A stretch of 64,000 nt of DNA from Laburnicola sp. R22_1 (Eukaryota > Ascomycota > Dothideomycetes > Pleosporales > Didymosphaeriaceae). The notes beneath the pieces are model-generated. The model worked only from the letters and a program-made list of their open reading frames with translations. It was not told where the DNA came from and did no database searches. The translations under genes were made by a program, and so were the position numbers. Position 1 is the first letter of the stretch. Each line of letters begins with the position of its first letter. This document shows positions 12,054 through 21,069 of the stretch, one piece after another. The stretch spans positions 2,046,001-2,110,000 of the forward strand of contig JACONQ010000007.1 of the NCBI GenBank assembly GCA_014281115.1, given 5' to 3'.

Positions 12054-12532
12054 TATAAGGGCGATACATGTTAGGGATTCCTGAGGTGCGGCGCGCCCGG
12101 CGGAAGGTTCCGCCGAGCCCCGGAACCTTACCCGATTAGGCATTAGCGCCTCGGCTACGTGTGGGTATATAAGGCAGCTGTTAACAGTCTTTATACGCCA
12201 CCTCGATATCTTAGTAAAATCAACTTCTTGATTTCAACCTTTGATGCCTTGAGTGATCCCTTACAATACACGGCCTTATCGGGTAAACCTCTTAGGGACA
12301 GCTAGTATAGTTAAAAGAGATAACTAAATTAAGACTATACTAAGATAGGAGATAAGGAAGAAACCTAGGGGACCCTTACTTATATAGTGGGCGGCGTAGA
12401 GCATAGGCCCTACTAACTACGCGCTAATACTAACTAGAAAAGGCGTCTTCTATAAGGTAAAAGGCGCTATTAGGGTGTGAAAGGAAAGGTAATAGTAAAT
12501 AACTAGTAGGGAGGTAGGCACAAACTATTATA
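12054..12532 (+). repeat. LTR copy B, split by a solo LTR
   Basis: Third copy of the 287-bp LTR. It reads TATAAGGGCGATAC, is then broken by the 197-bp solo LTR plus a 5-bp duplication, and resumes ACGGCCTTATCGGG. Without the insertion it is about 277 bp. The start TG has become TA. The flanks AGAGG (12049-12053) and AAAGG (12533-12537) resemble each other and could be this copy's own target duplication, which would make B an independent solo LTR. Confidence 0.7.
12069..12265 (+). mobile_element. young solo LTR, 197 bp, perfect 5-bp TSD
   Basis: Begins TGTTAGGGAT and ends ATCCCTTACA, near-perfect terminal inverted repeats (9 of 10) with canonical TG...CA. It is flanked by ATACA on both sides (12064-12068 and 12266-12270), an exact 5-bp target duplication. 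Composition is GC-normal with ordinary CpA and TpG, unlike everything around it, so it either arrived after RIP of its host copy or escaped because it is short. It contains a GC-rich hairpin GGCGGAAGGTTCCGCC (12099-12114) and a TATA-like GTATATAAGG. No internal region remains. It is unrelated in sequence to the 287-bp LTR family it sits in. Confidence 0.9.
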
Positions 12533-12592
12533 AAAGGAGTAGATATTATATTATTATCTATAGCTAAATAAAAAGAGTTAATCTTAGAATAA

Positions 12593-12879
12593 TATAAGGA
12601 TAGTATATAGCCTTATAGGATAAACCTCTCTAGGACAGCTAGAATAGTTAAAAGAGCTAGTTAAATTAAGACTATTCTAAAATAGTAGATAAGAAAAAAA
12701 TATAGGGGGCCCTTTTTTATATAAAGAGCGGCGTAGAGTATAGACTTATACTAGCCACACGCTAACACTAACTAGAAAAGGCGCCTTTAGAAAGATAAAA
12801 GGCGTAAATAGGAGAAATAGAGTATAAAAGAAAGGTAATAAAGTGTACTTAGCAAAAAGGCTAGTATATAACTATTATA
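12593..12879 (+). repeat. LTR copy C (287 bp), RIP-mutated
   Basis: Same length as copy A and alignable end to end. The start TGTAAGGGCGGTACACGG of copy A is here TATAAGGATAGTATATAG, differing only by G-to-A and C-to-T changes. The end is ACTATTATA. It is followed by AAAGC and then by sequence continuing the interrupted arm repeat, which marks the outer right edge of the retroelement. Confidence 0.7.
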
Positions 12880-13054
12880 AAAGCTTCTATAAGCATAATT
12901 TTTATAAAGAGGCCACTTTAACCCCAAAATAAAAAAGTGTTAAAAAAAGTGTTTAGTAAGCTAACTACTAATAGTTATCTATAGGTATATTAGATATTTT
13001 ACTAATTTTTTTAATTACTTTTAAAAAAAAATTTATTTTATTTATTTAGCTATT

Positions 13055-14297
13055 TATATGTGTTGTTAAATTATCTACCTAGAGATATAATAATAAAGGC
13101 TTTTATCCTAAATAACATAATAAAAAAAGCAAAGCCTTCTACTTAGTAATTAAAAAGAGCGTTAAAAGGTGCTTATAAAAAAAGCGCGTTCAAACTACTA
13201 AGCGAGCTTGGCGGTCTTGGCGCGGGGCTACTCTTATAAGTAAATTTTTTATAAAGAGACTATTAGGTGTCGTACATAGTATATAATAACCTTTTATCTT
13301 AATTTACTTTAACCTTAAACTAAAAAAAATTAAAAAAGATATTTACTAAGCCAACCTAGCTATTTATTAAATAGTTTTATATACTAAATCTTTAATTATT
13401 TTTTATACTTATTTTATATTTTACTTAGTACTATTATATATTATTAATACTTTTTTATTATATTATTTAAGATAAAGACCTTTATTATCCTATCTCTAGA
13501 TAGATATAATACCGCTACATATATTATTAAATTATCTACCTAAAGATAGAATAATAAACGCTTTTATCTTAAATAATATAATAAAAAAGTAAAGCCTTTT
13601 ACTTAGTAATTAAAAGAGTATAAAAGGTAATTATTACTTTTATTATATATTATTAAATTAACTATCTAAAAGTAGAATAATAAAAGCTTTTATCTTAAAT
13701 AATATAATAAAAAAATAAAGCCATTTACTTAGTAATTGAAAAGAGTATAAAAAGGTAATTATAAAAAAGTTACTTATATTTTAAATAATATTTTTATATG
13801 GCGTTAATTAATCTACCTAGAGATAGAACAACAAAGGCTTTTATCTTAAATAACATAATAAAAAAGCAGAGCCCCCTACTTAGTAATTAAAAAGAGCGTA
13901 AAAGAGCGTAAAAAGGTAATTATAAAAAAGAAATAGTTTTATAATTATCTTATTATACTCTTTTTTACGCTCTTTTTAATTACTAAGTAGGGGCTTTGCT
14001 TTTTTATTATATTGTTTAAGATAAAAGCCTTTATTATCCTATCTCTTGGTAGATAAATTAACGTTATATACTCTTTTTAATTACTAAGTAGAAGACTTTA
14101 TCTTTTTTTTATATTATTTAAGCTCTTTTTTAATTACCAAGTAGGGGACTCTTCTTTTTATTATTATATTATTTAAGATAAAAGTTTTTATTATTCTATT
14201 TCTAGGTATATTTAATAAACGCCATATATTATTTAAAATAAAAGTCTTTATTATTCTATTTCTAAGTAGATTAAATTAAGTTATATAAAAAACTATT
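13055..14297. repeat. foldback array of arm-repeat copies
   Basis: At least seven copies of an arm repeat of about 120-170 bp (core GGCTTTTATCTTAAATAACA) lie in both orientations. Forward copies start near 13055, 13517, 13644 and 13795; reverse copies occupy about 13445-13515, 13950-14070, 14125-14227 and 14228-14297. The stretch 13795-14070 is a near-perfect inverted repeat with arms of about 125 bp and a short centre, a MITE or foldback element bounded by TATATGGCG and its complement. The copy at 13055-13260 is intact across the point where the retroelement split the other copy. Confidence 0.75.
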
Positions 14298-14340
14298 AAA
14301 TTAGCTACTAAAGTTAAGTTTTAGTTAAGTTTTAAGGTTA

Positions 14341-14961
14341 AGAGAAGAGCCAAGCAATATAGGTGAGGTGGGCTGGTAGATAGCGCGACTTGTCTGGGCT
14401 GATACGATTAGAGCCTCGGCTTCGTTGCCGAGTTAGCGTTGGGGTTTTAGTTCGTTCAACTTCGTTGTTTATTCTGCGACATGTCGCGGTGGAGAGATGG
14501 GCGTTGCATGAATTCCTATCGATATGAAACGTGGTTAGAAACGCCGCGTGCGCATTGCACCACGGCTATTGTTCGATGTTTCGAGCAGCTCGGGTAAGAA
14601 GAGTCTCTGCAGTGGTGGGCTTGTGATTGTGGAGCATGACTTTGTTGACGGCAAAACGGATGGAGTTTCTATAATGCCATGTTCTGCATTTACCAAATGC
14701 GCATCTAAAAATTTGCTTATGTATTTGCCAAATGTCTCAAGATAACACCTCAAATGCAAACATCGAGTAGCAAGAAAACTCCAGTAAATGCCCACGTATC
14801 CAAACGCCAGCCAGGGTATCCGCAGTCGTGACTCGTAGGCGCCACCAGTATGCCGCCCGTATCCAAGCCTTGCGTCAATCCTGCCTTACAGTAGGAAAGA
14901 CATCATTTGCCAACACCAACAAGACGGAAGCTTTTCGCTTAGCACCGCACAAACGAAGGAA
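14341..14961. other. intergenic region right of the AT-rich block
   Basis: GC-normal sequence of about 620 bp between the AT-rich block and the 3' end of the membrane-protein gene. Two overlapping frames of 65 and 86 codons run on opposite strands without any recognisable content. Nothing else seen. Confidence 0.5.
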
Positions 14962-17608
14962 TCACTCCTCTTTCTCCAGTAGCGGTTTCTTCTCATCCAC
15001 ATCACCCTCCTCGTCGTATGAATCCCTCCTATACTCCCTAAGCCCCGCATACACGCCATTCTTCACAATATCCTTCGTCTCCCCAACAGCTCCAAAGCAA
15101 CAATGCTCCACTTTCCCGAGCGGCCCCTCCCTCGGATCCTCCTCTAATAGCACACCAAATCGCAACTTGGTCTTTGTCAGCTCCTTTGGAAACGGATCAC
15201 CCCCTAGACATGCGCCCACGCTCAGACGGTCTAGCGTCGGGTTCCGAGTGGTCACCAGTATGCGCGAAAACAACGTATCTGACGCCACGCCGTTCTGGTG
15301 TATCGCCCATCCGCCTATGAGTATGCATGCGAATGCGCCAGCAACGGCAAGCGCGTAACCGACCCACAGTGACTCGCGCTTGTACACATAGACGTTTCCG
15401 GACTGCGTTTTTGTGCAGGGCACTTGCTGTTTTTGGGCGACGACAAGATGCGGGTCAGACAGGAGGGAGATGATCATTTCTTCGAAGACGGATTGGATTG
15501 CGTCAGGAAGGTTCTCTTGTGGGTATGTGGTCTCATGGTTGATGAGCTTTGTTTCGGAGATGTCAGAGTTTGTGACGTAGACGCCGTTGTGCCAGGATAT
15601 GCTACCACCGAGGAAGTTGCGCAGGAGCTGCATCATAGCATGGTAGCTGGCGGTGCGTTTGTAGGTTCGTACGTCCCCCTTGGGGGAGATGAAGTTGGAT
15701 GCGGGGCTTGCGGTGTAATCGGTATCGTTATCGGCGCCTGGAGTGAGGGTTGTGTCAACGAGAGGGGCTAGAAAGTTGCGTTGCTTTCGGAAGTGCTCTT
15801 GGTGAGTATCGGTGTATTTGATTTCGAAGGTGTAATTTGTGTGATGAGCTACGCATTTGAAGATCTTCGGTTCGTGAACGTTACCCCAGTCTTTGTAGGG
15901 AGAATCAGCCTTGTACTTCTCTGCGGTCTTGTTGACAGCATATCCTATCCAGAGAATAGGCTCCGCATCAAATACGCCAAGTGACTCGGGGTAGTCTTTT
16001 GTAGGTTTTCCATCCTTTGTCGGGACTCCGTACTGGCCCGTCTCGGTCTGAGGCATCTTGTAATCGCCTTGGCCAACCATCGCATAGTATATGTATTTAT
16101 CGCGCGGCGCCAGCTTGCCAAAGTCAAAAGGCGCGTCTCCCACATCCGACTTGCTGCTGTCTGCTACGAAGTCACACTTGTATCCTGGTGCTTCGAAATT
16201 GATTTCATAGGTGCAATTATATCGCTCACCACACGAGTTAAGCGAGGCATTTACACCTACTGCCGGTTCATTCAGATACATGGTCGCAAAAGCAAGGCGT
16301 TTGGCATTCTGAGACGGCCGATCATAGTAATCGAAGTAATCGCCGACGCCGTCAAAACTGGTCGTGTTGTAATCTAATTGTATACCAGTCAGTTTATGAC
16401 CAAGATCTGAGTACAGCAGCTGGTCAAGAATCTCCTTCGTCTAAACCTATAATGAGCAATGCAAACGCGAAAGCGCGGAACTCTTGACGTGTATGTGCTT
16501 GCATTTCACTTGATAACAATACTCACAAACTAAAGAAGACCCAGCATAGTCGTACTCTTCTCGAAAGTCGTACAACGACTCCCGAGTAAAATTCAAGGTA
16601 GCGATGTGAGGGCTGCATCACCAATTACGAATCAGCAAACTTTCCACGTAGAAATGCAGCGCCCCTGCCGCCAAGGGAAGCCGTCATATAGTGTTTCCGC
16701 ACAGTTTGAATTGGATTGTTCATCCTTGGGTAATGTAGAACGAGGTTGTGTATAAGAATGCTTACCACATTGTCGCGTTTTGGAGCTCGTTGAGTCCCGA
16801 AGTCAGGGAGGCGGGCGACAAAACTGAAGCGATGGGGATCAACCTGTGACACTGTCAGAGGCTTAATCAATTCACTTGTACTACCTGTATAAACCCACCA
16901 GCTGTAGAGTGCCATGGCGGTCGCAATCTTCCCATTGCCTATCATTTCCCAGTTGTGGAAGAACTGAGTCGGGTCTTCGGTCGCCGAGAAGAGCCCGTCG
17001 ATGCCAGCAATGGTCAAAGCTCTCGTTCTGAAGGTATGCCATATCCTCTGCCTGTAGCACATGATGACGGAGCCGACCAGCGCACTCTTCACGAAAAACG
17101 CCAAAGCCGTCCCGTAGCGCACCATGGTGAGTTGATCGTCGGCGGGCCTGCCCTCCAAGGAAATGTAGAAGAAGTGGTGGCCCACGGCGGCTGCGATTCC
17201 CGCCAGGAACAAGAGTATTATGGACACGGGCGTTGTCCAGTGTATAGACCATTCTGCCACCTCGCCAGCTCTTCGATCAACCAACCGTTGTGCCTCATGG
17301 TCCCTCGTCCTGTGGTAGCCGAGTGAGTTCAACGAGTACATGGACGGTGCTCTCGACTCGATTGGCGGTATTGAGCTGTGTACGGCAGCATAGTTATGCC
17401 TTCCTTCGCCGCGTGGAAAGGAGAGACCCACGGGCGGGCTGCGGGGTGGTGAGATGGCTGGAGAGCCGCGACGAAGGTCTGGAGAGTCGTACGGCGGGAG
17501 ATGGTGCATGGCAATGGGGTCAGACGGCGCATCGTGAGGGTCGTATCGGTCGGCGAAGGGATCGGGCGAGACGGAGCGAGAGGCACGGTGGCTGCCGTGG
17601 AAAGCCAT
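14962..17608 (-). CDS. multi-pass membrane protein with large extracellular domain
   Basis: Fungal membrane protein of unknown function. I recall similar dothideomycete proteins being named formylmethionine deformylase-like, a label I do not trust. The chosen start gives MAFHGSHRASRSVSPDPFAD. A Pro/Ser-rich cytosolic N-terminus of about 140 residues is followed by three membrane segments (PVSIILLFLAGIAAAVGHHFF; ALAFFVKSALVGSVIMC; a weaker one near IATAMALYSWWVYTG), a long Cys- and N-glycosylation-site-rich domain (NASLNSCGERYNCTYE), a last membrane segment (LWVGYALAVAGAFACILIGGW) and an acidic tail. A clear donor (GTAAGC) ends exon 1 at 16766 and the final exon covers at least 16281-14962. 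The exons between 16766 and 16430 could not be joined cleanly in frame: candidate introns are 35 bp or leave a phase clash. This region may hold a lesion. Confidence 0.7.
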
Positions 17609-18781
17609 TGGTGCGCAAACTTGAGGGTACCCTTTCAAGTCACATATGTGGGCGTAGAGACGTGGGAACGACACGCGGGGAGTTCAGTGCGCGGTGCTAC
17701 CAAGGTCAGCACGGCGCGGCGGTCGATGCTGCGCGTGGGATCTCAGCTCGGCGAGAGGTGAGCTGAGACACAGTTTCAAGCGGACGTGCAATTGCGGCGT
17801 AGGCGGCAATGGTAGGCGCCATCTGGAGGGAGGGGAGTCCAGCAGCAGCTGAACGGGGGGCCCTAATCCCATAAGCACTAGCTCCACGGTGCACGATTCA
17901 TCCGATGCGTCCCTCACTGTATGTACATGTACCGAACCTCGCGGGTTTGATCAGGAAGCTGTCGATTCATTCTCGACGAGAGTTTGCGGCGAGGCTGTCA
18001 ATGTCGCTGGCTGGTTCCAGGGCATCTTTCCCGTGAACGTTCAAAAGCTCGGTAGCTTCGCACGTGGAACGGAGGCTAAACTTCCACCAACCTTGTTTGA
18101 GCCTCTCTGAACCGCCTTCGCAACAAGAAAGACGAACCAGAGGGCCAGCAAGTCGAGATCGGCTACGTTACTACCGCGGGTGAGGGGTGTTGGTACTAGA
18201 ATGACAGTAGAATCTAACCGCCAGCTGCGGCGATACCGCTGTGCCAACATACCGACCCTTGACCGCGTGAAGTCACGATAGTAATCATAAAGTAACGATA
18301 GTAATCAAACCGCCCGCTCACTCTCATCCCCAAGCTGCATTTCTAAGCTGTAGCCACTTTCAACAGCAGGGAGAGCGCCAAGGGCCAGCGGTTGTTCCCT
18401 TCCTCATCAATCGCCGAAGGGCTCCCGAGCCATCCCCGAACATAAATGGGAAACTCTACCTACCAACTCCCTGACCCCCCTCCTCGTTCCCCTGCTCAAA
18501 CCAATTGAATCCGCTGCGCACTGCCGAGATTGACCACTAGGCACTAGAGGGGCCCCTTCAAAAAGATTGGCAGCTTAGAAATAATGGACGACATTGCGCG
18601 CTTGTCATTGCGTCACCACAAAAGACTCCACATCCATCTGTATACAAATACTTCACACTGCCTGCCGACTCAAAATACCGCATCTGCATGCAGCTGTCTC
18701 TGAATTAGCCTGAAACCTATACAAGATACCATCTCGTCTCTCATAACTTTTATCATCTATCCATTGCGCAACTGAACCACC
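17609..18781. other. divergent intergenic region, membrane protein / oxidoreductase
   Basis: About 1.2 kb between two divergently transcribed genes, so it should hold both promoters. A repeated CGATAGTAATCA word occurs twice at about 18278-18308. No gene is supported; frames here overlap the leader of the membrane-protein gene. Confidence 0.5.
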
Positions 18782-20298
18782 ATGGCACCCTCGACGATGA
18801 AGCAGTGGGCAGTGGAGGGAAACAACGGCTTCGATGCGCTCAAGTTCAACGACAAAGCACCGGTTCCCTCATTGGGTGACAAGGACGTCCTGGTCAAGCG
18901 TACGATTGTCCACCTCGCTTTTTGGTATTGCACACACTGACACATGTTCAGTCCACGCGGCGTCGCTCAACTATCGCGATATTGCTATTCCCAAGGTATG
19001 TACCAGCAAATCGCCCCCCGTGACACCGTCATCTCGCGTCTAACGACCACAGGGCAAATACCCCTTCCCTGTCAAGGATGGTGTAATTCCTGGATCCGAT
19101 GGTTCAGGCACGGTCGAACAAGTTGGATCTCGCGTCACACGATTCAAGCCTGGTGGTACGTCTCTTCTGGTTCTTTTAGGCTATATCGAGTCTCCGTACG
19201 ATACACTTCAATGTCCTGGAGCAACACCGTACAGAAACTGCTCACGTTCTGGTGCTCTACAACCATCCCGATTTCCCTAAACTCCAAACAATCTGACCCC
19301 CTACTAACGCCACACCCCAGACAAAGTAATCACCCTCTTCAACCAAGCCCACATCGCAGGCAAACTTGACCCCACCATCCTCGCAACCGGCCTCGGCGGC
19401 CTCATGGATGGCACCCTCCGCGAGTACGGCGCCTTCGGTAAGTCCCCCCGCCCAACACGCATCCACATCCACATCATCATCCCCATCCCCATCCCCATCT
19501 ACATCCAAAACCCACGACTAACATCCTACTTCCCCACTCCCCAGACGAACAAGGCCTCGTCCTCATGCCCCCAAACCTCACCTTCCTCGAAGCCAGCACG
19601 CTCCCCTGCGCCGCCCTCACCGCCTGGAACGCCCTCTACGGCCTCGAGTCCCGCGCCCTAAAACCAGGCCAAACCGTGCTGACCCAAGGCACCGGCGGCG
19701 TCAGCATCTTCGCGCTGCAATTCGCAAAAGCCGCCGGCGCCCGCGTCATCGCCACGACCAGCTCGGCCAAGAAAGCCGACCTGCTCAAAAAGTACGGCGC
19801 AGACCACGTCATTAATTACAAGGAGACTCCGAACTGGGGGGAGCATGCGCAGGCGTTGACGCCGGGGGGTCTCGGCGTCGAACACGTTATCGAGGTGGGG
19901 GGACCGGCGACGATTGTGCAGAGCTTGAAGGCGGTTAAGATGGAGGGTGTGATTAGTATGTCTTTTCTCCCCTTTTCTCTTCTCTTCCCCTTTCCCTCTT
20001 TCCCAATCCCCTCCCGAGCCTCGCACTAACCTGCCGCACAGGCATAATCGGCTTCATAGGCGGCTCCTCCCAAGACCAGCCTTCCTTCCTCGAGTGCTTG
20101 AACAATCTCTGCACCGTCCGCGGCCTCTTTGTCGGCTCGCGCCATCAATTCGAAGACATGAATCATGCTATCGAGCAGAATGATATTCATCCCATTGTCG
20201 ATGAGAAGGTCTTTGAATTGGCGCAGTTGAAGGACGCTTATGAGTACATGTTTGACCAGAAGCACTTTGGCAAGCTGACGGTTAAGATTGGGGAGTAG
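18782..20298 (+). CDS. MDR-family zinc-type alcohol dehydrogenase-like oxidoreductase
   Basis: NAD(P)-dependent oxidoreductase of the medium-chain dehydrogenase/reductase superfamily, 349 aa, most like the bacterial and fungal zinc-type alcohol dehydrogenase-like group; the substrate is unknown. The N-terminal GroES-like domain reads HAASLNYRDIAIPKG and GVIPGSDGSGTVEQVG. The nucleotide-binding fold carries GTGGVSIFALQFAKAAGARV. The C-terminus ends in FGKLTVKIGE. Five introns at 18900-18951, 18996-19052, 19156-19320, 19438-19544 and 19956-20041 all have GT...AG ends and restore family sequence. The usual catalytic-zinc cysteine/histidine set is not evident, so it may be zinc-free. Context gives no pathway. 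Confidence 0.9.
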
Positions 20299-21069
20299 TA
20301 GTAGCAGGATAGAGACAGTAGCTTGCCCGAGCTGGATATGAGTTCCGGTTGTCTCTATGGTGTGCTCGATATGGAGCCATTGGCACGACTATGTAGACGA
20401 TCAATCACAATCAACCCATCACAGTGCATACACCAGGCAAGCCTTTTTCAATAGTTTTTGGATTCATCTACTTTTATACAAAAGCAATCGCAAAACAAGA
20501 AAAGTCCTAGTGGTACAAAGCAAACCAACGCAAACCTCCCATGGGTATAAGGTCGTAATCATCATGACCATCGTGAACGAACGCCCTCCATGCCGTGGCT
20601 ATGCAAAACAGTCGAAAAACAAAAACAAGAAACCGGAAGGCGCTATGCGCTTCATGGACCGGCGATATCCACCCAATGATCTTTGCAAAGGAGCTGTAGC
20701 TCAAAACCAGACACCGGTAATCGTAGAAAAAAAAAACCAGGAAAACGCCATGAGCTATGCGCTTCATGAATCGACGAAATCCACCCAATGATCATCATGA
20801 AGAAGTCGTAGGTGGAGAAAGAAACACCGGAAAACCCATTATGCACATCACCTAGTCATCGTCGTAAAGGTGCCTCAGCTCAGGGCCAGGCGCCAATGTG
20901 TCGACATAATCGCCATATGATCGTAATGGAGGAGTCCCATGAGCTCAGCGGCAAACGCCGGAAAGAGGGGTGCGAGTCGTTCAGTGATCATCGAAAAGGT
21001 GGTTCATCTCAAACCCAAGCACCGAAGAAGCCAATGAAAATCGCCGCGTCATCACGTCGAAAGTTCTCT
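20299..21069. other. intergenic region with a duplicated 110-bp unit
   Basis: Convergent 3' ends of the oxidoreductase and ULP1 genes. An imperfect direct repeat occurs at about 20643-20680 and 20755-20792 (TATGCGCTTCATG...TCCACCCAATGATC), spaced by about 112 bp, with weaker related words further right. Several A-rich runs may be polyadenylation context. No gene supported. Confidence 0.55.

Larger units (their letters stand above)
5375..12879 (+). mobile_element. dead LTR retroelement, RIP-degraded
   Basis: About 7.5 kb bounded by 287-bp direct repeats A (5375-5661) and C (12593-12879) and by 5-bp flanks GAAGC/AAAGC. The internal part has the length expected for gag-pol, but no frame survives and I could not recognise reverse transcriptase or integrase motifs, so copia or gypsy membership is undecided. 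A purine run (AAAAGAGG) immediately precedes LTR copy B at 12054, as a polypurine tract would precede a 3' LTR. The true 3' LTR may therefore be B, with C a leftover of tandem insertion or recombination; alternatively B is a nested solo LTR. The orientation is inferred from the purine run. Confidence 0.6.
5080..14340. repeat. AT-rich RIP-degraded repeat block
   Basis: About 9.3 kb of AT-rich sequence. By eye TpA is extremely frequent while CpA and TpG are rare, the dinucleotide signature of repeat-induced point mutation (RIP). No open frame of 60 codons or more occurs between 5071 and 14534 on either strand. The block is built of nested repeats: an LTR retroelement, a tandem array, several copies of an arm repeat in both orientations, and one GC-normal solo LTR. 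The edges are sharp, starting within about 100 bp of the protease stop and ending near 14340, where composition returns to normal. Dinucleotide counts were not computed. Confidence 0.9.
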
